Shown: piece by piece, positions 34,954-41,409 of the stretch | Position numbering within the stretch: position 1 is the first letter of the stretch | Layout: every line of letters starts with the position of its first letter | Assembly (NCBI GenBank): GCA_903925005.1 | Contig: CAIYDX010000247.1 | Coordinates: 1 to 41,409, forward strand | Source: an uncultured Geobacteraceae bacterium | GTDB lineage: Bacteria > Desulfobacterota > Desulfuromonadia > Geobacterales > Pseudopelobacteraceae | Direction: 5' to 3' | Length of the DNA stretch: 41,409 bases | Translations under genes and position numbers: made by a program | The notes under the pieces: model-generated | The model's input: the letters and a program-made list of their open reading frames with translations, nothing else | What the model was told of the DNA's origin: nothing | Database searches by the model: none

Positions 34954-36046
34954 AGCCGTCATTCTCGTCGTCGATGATAACTGGGACAATCTGCAGCTGC
35001 TCAAAGATATCCTTGAGATGGAAGGGTATGGAGTCCGTCTCGCTTCAAACGGTTGCCAGGCGTTGGAACTGGCGGTTAGCGAATCGCCGGCGCTGATTCT
35101 TCTGGATATCATGATGCCCGGCATGGATGGGGTGGAGGTCTGCCGGAATCTGAAAAAAGATCCCGCGCTAAGAAAGATTCCGGTGGTTTTTCTTAGTGCT
35201 CTTGATGCGGTCAGCCAAAAATTGCAGGCTTTCAGAGAAGGCGCGGTTGACTTTATTACCAAACCGTTTCAGCTTGATGAGGTTCTGGCACGGGTACATA
35301 TACATCTGCAGCTGTCCCACGTCGAGGAGCTGGAGAAAATGGTCGTGGAACGCACCGCCCGATTGACCGAGACTAATCATGTTCTTGAGGCGTTCAGCTC
35401 TTCTGTTGCCCACGATTTGAGAACTCCGACAAGTTGTGTCGCCACTCTGTGCGAACTTCTGATGGATAAATATTCCGACCGTCTTGGCGGTGATGGAATA
35501 GAACTGGTTGGTTTTATCCAGGATTCAGTTCAGGAACTTCAGGACCGCATTCAGGCGTTGCTGAAGTTTTCGCGTTCGACACGGGGAAAAATAGCCAGTG
35601 AACAGCTTGATCTTTCCGAGATGGCCCGCAAGATTGTTGCCGGCTTAGGGCAGACCTTCTCGGACAGATCGGTAGATATAAGTATTCAGGATGGTCTGCG
35701 TGCTGTCGCCGATAAAAATCTTATCAGTCAAGTCTTGGAAAACCTGCTGGGGAATGCCTGGAAATATACATGTAAAACCGGCGTGGCACGGATAGAATTC
35801 GGCCTGGAAGAGCATGAAAGGGAGCGCGCTTTTTTTGTGCGCGATAACGGCGTCGGTTTTAACATGAAAGAAGCCGGTAGCCTGTTCGGCATGTTTTGCC
35901 GGTTACAGAGCGCGTCCGATTTCCCGGGTGACGGGATCGGTCTGGCGACGGTTCAGCGGATTATTCTTCGCCATGGGGGATGGATCCGGGCGGAATCCGA
36001 AGGAGAAGGGTTAGGGGCATGTTTTTGGTTTACGTTGCCGGAATGA
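34943..36046 (+). CDS. Receiver-histidine kinase
   Basis: A 367-residue soluble REC-kinase: receiver (6-122, Asp 11/Asp 12, phospho-Asp 55 in LLDIMMPGMDG, Lys 108), coiled coil, HisKA with SSVAHDLRTP (His 158), and HATPase with N box NLLGNAWKYT, G1 RDNGVGF and G2 GDGIGLATV. ATG 34943 is chosen because AAAGGA lies upstream and the receiver begins right after it; the open frame extends further upstream only as an overlap with the previous kinase. The two genes overlap by 11 bases, so the Cache-sensor kinase at 33130 is the likely phosphodonor. A heptamer element follows the stop. Confidence 0.92.
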   Translation: MKTEAVILVVDDNWDNLQLLKDILEMEGYGVRLASNGCQALELAVSESPALILLDIMMPGMDGVEVCRNLKKDPALRKIPVVFLSALDAVSQKLQAFREGAVDFITKPFQLDEVLARVHIHLQLSHVEELEKMVVERTARLTETNHVLEAFSSSVAHDLRTPTSCVATLCELLMDKYSDRLGGDGIELVGFIQDSVQELQDRIQALLKFSRSTRGKIASEQLDLSEMARKIVAGLGQTFSDRSVDISIQDGLRAVADKNLISQVLENLLGNAWKYTCKTGVARIEFGLEEHERERAFFVRDNGVGFNMKEAGSLFGMFCRLQSASDFPGDGIGLATVQRIILRHGGWIRAESEGEGLGACFWFTLPE

Positions 36047-36051
36047 CAAGG

Positions 36052-36128
36052 CAGGGTCAAGGGTCAAGGGGTGGATTTTGAATCTACTTGACCCTGGCCC
36101 CTTGACCCTAAATAAGCCCCTTGACACT
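36052..36128. repeat. Heptamer inverted-repeat element before the lipoprotein gene
   Basis: GGGTCAAGGGTCAAGGG on the left, centre GGATTTTGAATCTAC, then TTGACCC/TGGCCCC/TTGACCC and a last CCCCTTGACAC copy. It starts 5 bases after the stop of the REC-kinase gene. Confidence 0.85.
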
Positions 36129-36145
36129 AAAAAGTGGAGAACAAC

Positions 36146-37159
36146 ATGAATAGCCATTCAGTTGTAAAATATTGCCTGGTGATAATCCTTGTCGTACTCG
36201 GGTTGACTCTTGTTTCGGCCTGCAATAAACAGGGACCGAAGCAGATCGGGCCAAAAGAGAGCGTCACTCTGGGGGTTTCTTCAATCGTCATGTCCACGCC
36301 GATATTCGTTGCCCAGGCAAAGGGGTATTTTGAGGAGGAGGGGGTGCAAGTGACCTTAAAGCCTTATCCGACCGGCAAAAAGGCTCTCGATGGTATGTTT
36401 GCCGGCGAGAACGATGTTGCCACCGCGGCTGAGACTCCAATCATGTTCCAGGGTTTTGCGCGCCATGATTTTTTTGTCTTTGCCACATTTTTTCAAAGCT
36501 ACAACGATGCCAAGATAATTGCCCGAAAAACCGCGGGGATACTTACGCCAGCCGATTTGAAAGGGAAGAGGATCGGTACCATTGAAAAGACGTCGGCCCA
36601 TTATTTTACCTGTATGTATTTAATGGAACACCGGATTGATCCGGCCACGGTAACAATTAGTTTTTACCCTGCGCCGGAACTTCCGGAAGCGTTCAAGAAC
36701 GGCAAGGTTGACGCGGTGGTCGCCTTTGAACCATATGTATATCAATCGAGATTGTCGCTTCCGGAACAGACGGTAACACTACCCAAAAGCGAGCTTTTCA
36801 GAGAAACGTTCAATCTGGTCGCAATGATGGCATGGACGGGGCAGCATCCAGAAGCAGTGAAAAAAATGCTGCGGGCAATAGATAAGGCAATAACTTTCGT
36901 ACAAAATAACAAGCAGGAGTCTATCGAGATCCTTGTTAAAAATGCGAAGTTCAACAGTGAGATGCTGGAGACGGTGTGGGACGACTATACTTATCAGCTC
37001 TCCCTCGATAATTCGATACTGACATCATTGGAAGATGAAGCACGCTGGGCGATACGTAACAAACTTGTCGATGCGCGAACAGTTCCCAATTATCTTGATT
37101 ACTTTTATCTTAATGCATTGAAAACAGTTAAGCCGGAATCGGTTTCCATCATTAAATGA
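36146..37159 (+). CDS. Orphan substrate-binding lipoprotein (NMT1/THI5-like)
   Basis: Periplasmic binding protein of about 337 residues with a lipoprotein signal: hydrophobic stretch VIILVVLGLTLVSA followed by the lipobox Cys (about residue 26). The mature domain fits the NMT1/SsuA class of ABC-transporter binding proteins: GVSSIVMSTPIFVAQAKGYFEEEGV, the loop with AAETPIMFQG, LKGKRIGTIEKTSAH and KVDAVVAFEPY. Family members bind thiamine precursors, nitrate, sulfonates and similar. No permease or ATPase gene is adjacent; instead a membrane kinase follows 10 bases later, so a ligand-presenting role for that sensor is likely (inference). ATG 36146 follows GGAG; an in-frame GTG at 36134 is less likely. 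The ligand cannot be predicted. Confidence 0.88.
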   Translation: MNSHSVVKYCLVIILVVLGLTLVSACNKQGPKQIGPKESVTLGVSSIVMSTPIFVAQAKGYFEEEGVQVTLKPYPTGKKALDGMFAGENDVATAAETPIMFQGFARHDFFVFATFFQSYNDAKIIARKTAGILTPADLKGKRIGTIEKTSAHYFTCMYLMEHRIDPATVTISFYPAPELPEAFKNGKVDAVVAFEPYVYQSRLSLPEQTVTLPKSELFRETFNLVAMMAWTGQHPEAVKKMLRAIDKAITFVQNNKQESIEILVKNAKFNSEMLETVWDDYTYQLSLDNSILTSLEDEARWAIRNKLVDARTVPNYLDYFYLNALKTVKPESVSIIK

Positions 37160-37169
37160 GGTCTGTGGT

Positions 37170-38639
37170 ATGAAGATAAAAACCAGGTTAAAACTGATTA
37201 TTATTGCCACTATTTCCATGCTTGTCTGGATCATATGCCTGCAATTGTGGGAAAATAAACAGACCGCGCATCTTAACAGGCAGGAAGATTCAATTCGAGA
37301 ACTCAGCTTTGACATTTTTCTGAGTAATCAGATACGTGAAGAGTATTTTATTTATAAAACCGAACGGGCAAAGCAGCAATGGTTTGCGCTTGACAAGCAG
37401 ATAACAGATAAATGCAACAAAGAAATGTTACCGCTGTTTACCGAAGCCTCCGAAAAAAATGAGCTGGAATTATTCATGCGCAGGCATAAAAATATTGCCG
37501 CTCTTTTTAAGCAATTGATTTTGTATGATCAGGCCGACACCCCTGGTGGTGCTACAGATGAAATTCGCAGCATTATCATAAACCAGATGACCGGGGAGTC
37601 CCATCTCCAGTATCAGCAATGCGTTTTGTTGTCCGGCGCCATAGACAAAATGGCGGAAAAGCAGATGGCCAGTTACAGTACATTCAACTTCATGTCGCTG
37701 GGGCTGTTTGGTCTGGTTATTATTATGTTTTCCAGAATGTTGCTTCGTCGCGTGTCTGATCCGTTGTTGCAACTGAAGGAGGGAACACGGATCATTTCGG
37801 AAGGAAATTTCGGTCACAGACTGAATGTTGCCTCTTCCGATGAAATCGGCGAATTGGCACGCGATTTCGACCTGATGACGGAGCAGCTTTCCGCTATTAC
37901 CGTTTCGCGTGACGAGATGAGTGAAGAGATTGAGAATCGTAAGAAGGCCGAGCAAAAGTTGCAGGACAAAAATATCGAAATGGAACGCTTCGCCTATACC
38001 GTTTCGCATGATCTTAAGAGTCCGTTGATCACGATACAGGCATATGCCGGCATGATAATGAATAATTTGGAAGCCGGCAAACATGATTGTATCCAGGATG
38101 ACATGAAGAGGATTGAGGGCGCTGCTGCGAAGATGACCAATCTGCTAAACGATCTTCTGGAACTATCCCGCGTCGGCGTGGTGATGAGCGAACCTGCTCA
38201 AATCGATATGAACCTGTTGGTAAAAGATTGCCTGGCTCTGTTGACCGGCCCGCTTAAGCAGAAGGGGGTTGAGGTTGTCGTACAGCCAGGTCTTCCCAAG
38301 ATTAACGGCGATCGACATCGTATCACCGAGGTGCTGCAGAATCTGGTGGAGAATGCCGTCAAATACATGGGGGAGCAGGCTGCGCCACGCATATTGATAG
38401 GTACAAGGGAAAACGGCCCGGAAACGATATTTTTTGTCGCCGATAACGGCTCCGGTATCGATCCGCAGCACCATGATAAAATATTCGGTTTGTTCAATAA
38501 ACTGGATGTTAAAAGCCAAGGGACCGGTGTCGGTCTGGCGCTGGTCAAACGGATCATCGAAGTGCATGGCGGGCGGGTCTGGGTCGAGTCGGAAGGGGCG
38601 GGTAAAGGGAGCACGTTCTGTTTTACGGTGCCGGGATGA
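37170..38639 (+). CDS. Membrane histidine kinase with helical periplasmic sensor
   Basis: A 489-residue kinase: TM1 8-27, a 145-residue mostly helical periplasmic domain (28-171), TM2 172-193, HAMP 194-245, coiled coil, HisKA with YTVSHDLKSPLITIQ (His 280) and HATPase with N box NLVENAVKYM, DNGSGID and GTGVGLALVKRIIEVHGG. It is a close paralogue of the kinases at 33130 and 38743 from the coiled coil onward. The gene begins 10 bases after the binding-protein gene, with GAGG before the ATG, so the periplasmic domain probably reads the loaded lipoprotein. The domain is the size of a four-helix-bundle sensor rather than a Cache domain. Confidence 0.93.
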   Translation: MKIKTRLKLIIIATISMLVWIICLQLWENKQTAHLNRQEDSIRELSFDIFLSNQIREEYFIYKTERAKQQWFALDKQITDKCNKEMLPLFTEASEKNELELFMRRHKNIAALFKQLILYDQADTPGGATDEIRSIIINQMTGESHLQYQQCVLLSGAIDKMAEKQMASYSTFNFMSLGLFGLVIIMFSRMLLRRVSDPLLQLKEGTRIISEGNFGHRLNVASSDEIGELARDFDLMTEQLSAITVSRDEMSEEIENRKKAEQKLQDKNIEMERFAYTVSHDLKSPLITIQAYAGMIMNNLEAGKHDCIQDDMKRIEGAAAKMTNLLNDLLELSRVGVVMSEPAQIDMNLLVKDCLALLTGPLKQKGVEVVVQPGLPKINGDRHRITEVLQNLVENAVKYMGEQAAPRILIGTRENGPETIFFVADNGSGIDPQHHDKIFGLFNKLDVKSQGTGVGLALVKRIIEVHGGRVWVESEGAGKGSTFCFTVPG

Positions 38640-38643
38640 AAAG

Positions 38644-38725
38644 GCAGGGTCAAGGGGCAAGGAGAAGCAAGAGGCAAGGGAAGATCAAAGACTTTGAATT
38701 CCTTGACCCTTGACCCTTGCCCCTG
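38644..38725. repeat. Heptamer inverted-repeat element before the ethylene-receptor-like kinase
   Basis: GGGTCAAGGGGCAAGG and a diverged GGCAAGGG on the left, centre TCAAAGACTTTGAATTCC, then TTGACCC TTGACCC TTGCCCC on the right. Starts 5 bases after the upstream stop and ends 6 bases before AAAGGAG. Confidence 0.85.
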
Positions 38726-38742
38726 TTTTAAAGGAGTTATAT

Positions 38743-39849
38743 ATGAACCACAATCACAGCATGATCAGCGACTACATGGCCCATGGTTTCTGCTTTTCGT
38801 GGGAGCCGGGTCTGGTATGGCTCCATGTGGTATCGGACATTTTTTCCGGAGTGGCATATTATGCCATTGCCATTGCCATGGCATATTTTGCTTTCAAGCG
38901 AAGAGATTTCCCGTTTATGGTGGTGTTTCTCTTGTTTGTGCTCTTTATCCTGGCATGCGGCACGACCCACTTTTTTGCCGCATACACGGTCTATGTGCCG
39001 GACTACTGGCCGGAGGGGTATGTTAAAGCCTTCACCATGGTGGTCTCGGTGATTGCCGCGATACTGTTCATTCCGAAGATACCGGCAGCGCTAGAAATGC
39101 CGAGCATTGCCAAGGCGCTGGCCGATCTGAGACTGGTTAGCGCGGAACAGAAACGTACCGAAGAAGAGCTGAATTTGAAAGTTGCCGAGCTGGAGCGTTT
39201 TACCTACACCGTCTCGCACGATCTGAAAAGCCCGATCATTACCATAAAGGGTTTTACCGGTTCTCTGGAAAAGGATCTTGCGAAGGGTAATTATGAACGG
39301 ATGGCGAGTGACCTGCAGCGCGTCAGCGATGCCGCCGACAAGATGAACGATCTGTTGACGGATCTGCTGGAACTTTCAACCATCGGCCGTATAATCAATA
39401 CGCCGGAACCGGTAGATATGAATCTGCTGGTAGATGATGTGCTGGCGCAACTGGACGGGCCTTTGAATAATAGTAATCTGAAAATCGAGGTGCAGCCCGG
39501 TCTGCCGATGCTGTTCTGCGACAGGCGGCGCATGGCCGAAGTGGTGCAAAATCTGGTAGAGAATGCCATCAATTACATGGGTGATCAGCCGAAGCCGCAA
39601 ATACTGCTTGGTAGTCGGGAAGAAAATGGTATAAACGTCTTCTATGTGCAGGATAACGGTATCGGTATTGATGAAAAATACCGCCAGGTTATCTTCGGCC
39701 TGTTCAACAAACTGGATGCGAAAAGCAACGGAACCGGTATCGGTCTGGCGCTCGTCAAGCGGATCATCGAAGTGCATGGCGGTCGGGTATGGTTGGAGTC
39801 GGAAGGGTTGGGGAAGGGGAGCAGGTTTTGTTTTACGGTGCCGGAGTAA
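38743..39849 (+). CDS. Ethylene-receptor-like (ETR1-type) membrane histidine kinase
   Basis: A 368-residue kinase with an N-terminal three-helix domain: TM1 about 25-51, TM2 57-80, TM3 94-112. It carries the plant ETR1 ethylene-site residues at a constant +7 offset: Asp 32 (D25), Tyr 39 (Y32), Ile 69 (I62), Cys 72 (C65) and His 76 (H69). The last two sit in ACGTTH, the copper-binding motif (CGATH in ETR1). The ETR1 proline P36 is Ala here and no N-terminal disulfide pair is obvious. A short coiled coil leads directly to HisKA (VSHDLKSP, His 159) and HATPase (GTGIGLALVKRIIEVHGG), with no GAF domain. AAAGGAG precedes ATG 38743. Followed by an Rcp1-like receiver. Ethylene or Cu(I) binding is inference from homology. 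Confidence 0.9.
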   Translation: MNHNHSMISDYMAHGFCFSWEPGLVWLHVVSDIFSGVAYYAIAIAMAYFAFKRRDFPFMVVFLLFVLFILACGTTHFFAAYTVYVPDYWPEGYVKAFTMVVSVIAAILFIPKIPAALEMPSIAKALADLRLVSAEQKRTEEELNLKVAELERFTYTVSHDLKSPIITIKGFTGSLEKDLAKGNYERMASDLQRVSDAADKMNDLLTDLLELSTIGRIINTPEPVDMNLLVDDVLAQLDGPLNNSNLKIEVQPGLPMLFCDRRRMAEVVQNLVENAINYMGDQPKPQILLGSREENGINVFYVQDNGIGIDEKYRQVIFGLFNKLDAKSNGTGIGLALVKRIIEVHGGRVWLESEGLGKGSRFCFTVPE

Positions 39850-39850
39850 A

Positions 39851-39938
39851 GGGCAGTGGCAAGGGTCCAGGGGCAAGGGTCAAGTAGATTCAAAATCTTT
39901 TGACTTTCCTGGACCCTTGACCCTGGCCCCTTGACCCA
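39851..39938. repeat. Heptamer inverted-repeat element before the Rcp1-like receiver
   Basis: Left words GGGTCCA, GGGGCAA, GGGTCAA; centre TAGATTCAAAATCTTTTGAC; right words TGGACCC, TTGACCC, TGGCCCC, TTGACCC. Starts 2 bases after the kinase stop and ends 7 bases before the AAGGAG of the receiver. Confidence 0.85.
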
Positions 39939-39956
39939 TAAAAAAGGAGAAAAACA

Positions 39957-40397
39957 ATGGACGGTGAACCGTTGACTATTTTACTGGTTGAGGACAACCT
40001 CGATCACGCCGAGTTGGTAATGCGCAACATGGAGGATTTTCAGGTGGCAAACACCATAGTCCATGTGGAGGATGGCGAAGCGGCGCTGGATTATCTACAT
40101 GGCCGGGGCAAGTATTCGGATCGGAAACTGTTTCCTATGCCGCATCTGATGCTGCTTGATCTGCGCCTCCCCAAGATAGACGGTCTGGAAGTTCTGAAAG
40201 AGGTTAAAAACGCTGAACAGTTGCGAGCCCTGCCGGTAGTGATTCTGACTACTTCCGATGCCGAACGGGATATGGCCATGGCCTATGAATATCACGCCAA
40301 CAGCTATGTGACCAAACCGGTAAATTTTGGCGAATTCAGCACGCTTCTGAAAGATCTGGGGTTTTACTGGCTGGCCTGGAATAAATGTCCGTGGTGA
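39957..40397 (+). CDS. Rcp1-type single-domain response regulator
   Basis: A 146-residue receiver of the Rcp1 family, the partners of phytochrome-like and other SHDLKSP-class kinases. Signature features: ILLVEDNLDHAELV, the extended loop ALDYLHGRGKYSDR between helix 2 and beta 3, phospho-Asp 68 in LLDLRLPKIDGLEVL, TTSD and YVTKPVNF. No output domain. AAGGAG lies 7 bases before the ATG. The gene order kinase-receiver and the class match make the ethylene-receptor-like kinase its first-choice donor, although the paralogous kinases at 33130 and 37170 have the same phosphodonor surface type and could also use it. Confidence 0.93.
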   Translation: MDGEPLTILLVEDNLDHAELVMRNMEDFQVANTIVHVEDGEAALDYLHGRGKYSDRKLFPMPHLMLLDLRLPKIDGLEVLKEVKNAEQLRALPVVILTTSDAERDMAMAYEYHANSYVTKPVNFGEFSTLLKDLGFYWLAWNKCPW

Positions 40398-40406
40398 AAA
40401 AAAATA

Positions 40407-40502
40407 CTAACCCCCCTCAATCCCCCTTTATGCCTCAGAGGGTACTTGTTAGGGGGGAAGCCTGTCTCCTCCCCTGATAAGGGGAGGCCGGGAGGGGTTG
40501 GC
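40407..40502. repeat. C/G-rich inverted-repeat element
   Basis: Contains a perfect 7-bp stem CCTCCCC-TGATAA-GGGGAGG and outer pairing of AACCCC with GGGGTT. It belongs to the common CCCCTC-type intergenic palindromes rather than to the GGGTCAA set. It fills most of the 131-base gap after the receiver gene. Confidence 0.6.
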
Positions 40503-40528
40503 TTGATCGAATGTAAAAGGATTCTTCC

Positions 40529-41335
40529 ATGTTGACAGATAACTTTGCAGCGCCACTGATACTGGTTGTAGAAGACGACAAAAATCATGCCGAGCTGATT
40601 CAGCGCTCTTTTGAGGATGATCAGGGAGAATTTCGTCTTGAGATAGCCGGCACGATAAGCGCAGCGAATATGGCCATGGATCGGCACCCTCCAAACCTTG
40701 TTCTGACCGACTATCGACTCCCTGATGGAGAAGGGAGCGAATTGGTCGCCCTGGCTGCCGGATCGTGGCCGGTTATTATAATGACATCGCACGGCAGCGA
40801 GCAGGTTGCAGTTGAGGCGATGAAGATCGGTGCTCTGGATTATATCGTAAAGACGCCGGAGACTTTTGAAAATCTGCCCCGTAACGTCGCGTACGCATTG
40901 ATGTCCTGGGCATTGATAAGGTCGCGCCGACAGGCTGCCGATGCCGATCTGCGTGCTAAAAGAGATTGGGAGCGAACCTTCGATGCGGTTCCCGAACTGA
41001 TTTTCATCATTGACGTCCATCACACCATAACACGCGTCAACAAAGCGATGGCCGAGCGTTGCGGTCTGCCGGCGGAAGCGCTTGTCGGCCAGAAATGCTG
41101 TGATGCGGTGCATGGTCTGGAAGTCCAGCCGGAGGACTGTCCCGTTGCCGCGATGATGCAGGATGGCCTGGTGCATAACAAGGAAATTCATGAAAAAAAA
41201 TTGAACGGCATTTTTGATGTTACGGTATCACCACTTTTTGATGAAGAAGGGGTGATAACATCTTTTGTTCACCTGAATCGTTCTAAAAGAGCGCTAGTCG
41301 TAAAAACCATTCCGGACGGCATCCGGTATGCGTAG
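40529..41335 (+). CDS. REC-PAS protein
   Basis: A 268-residue protein with an N-terminal receiver (10-128, phospho-Asp 61 in LTDYRLPDGEG) and a C-terminal PAS domain (about 145-260) containing a cysteine-rich segment QKCCDAV and EDCPVA, as in PAS_4-type folds. It has no kinase or output domain. Its receiver is paralogous to the one starting the hybrid kinase at 31505: both open MLTDN-x2-APLILVVEDD. The next gene starts within its last codons, so it may be the sensory half of a split kinase whose catalytic part is encoded downstream. AAAGGA precedes the ATG. Confidence 0.88.
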   Translation: MLTDNFAAPLILVVEDDKNHAELIQRSFEDDQGEFRLEIAGTISAANMAMDRHPPNLVLTDYRLPDGEGSELVALAAGSWPVIIMTSHGSEQVAVEAMKIGALDYIVKTPETFENLPRNVAYALMSWALIRSRRQAADADLRAKRDWERTFDAVPELIFIIDVHHTITRVNKAMAERCGLPAEALVGQKCCDAVHGLEVQPEDCPVAAMMQDGLVHNKEIHEKKLNGIFDVTVSPLFDEEGVITSFVHLNRSKRALVVKTIPDGIRYA

Positions 41336-41409
41336 CAGCGTAGACCAGTCTGGTGAAGATGGCTGGCAGATTGAACCGGCGGTTAAACCGATACTGGCAC
41401 TCACCAAGA
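41328..41409 (+). CDS. Start of the next gene, cut by the window edge
   Basis: ATG 41328 overlaps the last 8 bases of the REC-PAS gene and the frame stays open for 27 codons to the edge (begins MRSSVDQSGEDG, then QIEPAVKPILAL). The overlap suggests coupled translation with the REC-PAS protein. Too short to name; a signalling protein is likely from context only. Confidence 0.45.
   Translation, partial: MRSSVDQSGEDGWQIEPAVKPILALTK

Overview
The window reads as one chromosomal segment of a free-living, signalling-rich Gram-negative bacterium. It most resembles the Geobacter/Desulfuromonadia group. This is an inference from the family mix (dCMP deaminase-nrdR-rib order, QueH, a haem c protein of the P460 type, large Che cluster, many soluble and membrane histidine kinases). 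No rRNA, tRNA, CRISPR array, transposase or phage gene was seen.

Positions 1-5057 are housekeeping. A 55-residue 2[4Fe-4S] ferredoxin on the + strand ends at a strong bidirectional terminator. Facing it on the - strand is a tightly packed operon: dCMP deaminase, nrdR, ribD, ribE, ribBA, queH. The lumazine synthase gene ribH, which often follows ribBA, is not in the window.

From about 5.2 kb to the right edge every gene is on the + strand and nearly all are signal-transduction genes. The first block (5.2-10 kb) has a PAS histidine kinase, a sigma-54 activator gene broken by a 1-base frameshift at its Walker A codon, and a FapA/DUF342 protein. The second block (10.3-26.8 kb) is a chemosensory cluster: two receptors with nearly identical tips and matching C-terminal tails, a DHp-only protein lacking the phosphoacceptor His, a P460-like haem protein, a REC-kinase, a receiver, a soluble protein with two receptor-like tips and a CheZ-like DxxxQ motif, STAS, CheY, a four-helix-bundle protein, CheA, CheW, CheR, CheD, CheB, a kinase-like protein with Asn in place of His, and a second CheD. 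No flagellar or pilus gene is present, so its output (motility or another function) cannot be read from the window. The third block (27-41.4 kb) is a run of two-component genes: a hybrid kinase interrupted by an in-frame amber codon, an HD-GYP regulator, REC-kinases, three kinases with the same catalytic core but different sensors, an orphan substrate-binding lipoprotein, an Rcp1-type receiver and a REC-PAS protein.

The most notable gene is at 38743-39849. Its three-helix membrane domain carries all five ethylene-binding positions of plant ETR1 (Asp, Tyr, Ile, Cys, His) at a constant offset of +7, fused directly to a kinase and followed by an Rcp1-like receiver. This is a candidate bacterial ethylene or copper/small-ligand sensing system.

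The second notable layer is non-coding. Many gene junctions hold inverted arrays of 7-base words, mainly GGGTCAA/TTGACCC, with further families such as GATGAAG and a TAGCTAG-type. They sit between stop codon and next ribosome-binding site, sometimes supply the stop codon or the ribosome-binding site, and have reached into the 3' end of nrdR and of the four-helix-bundle gene.
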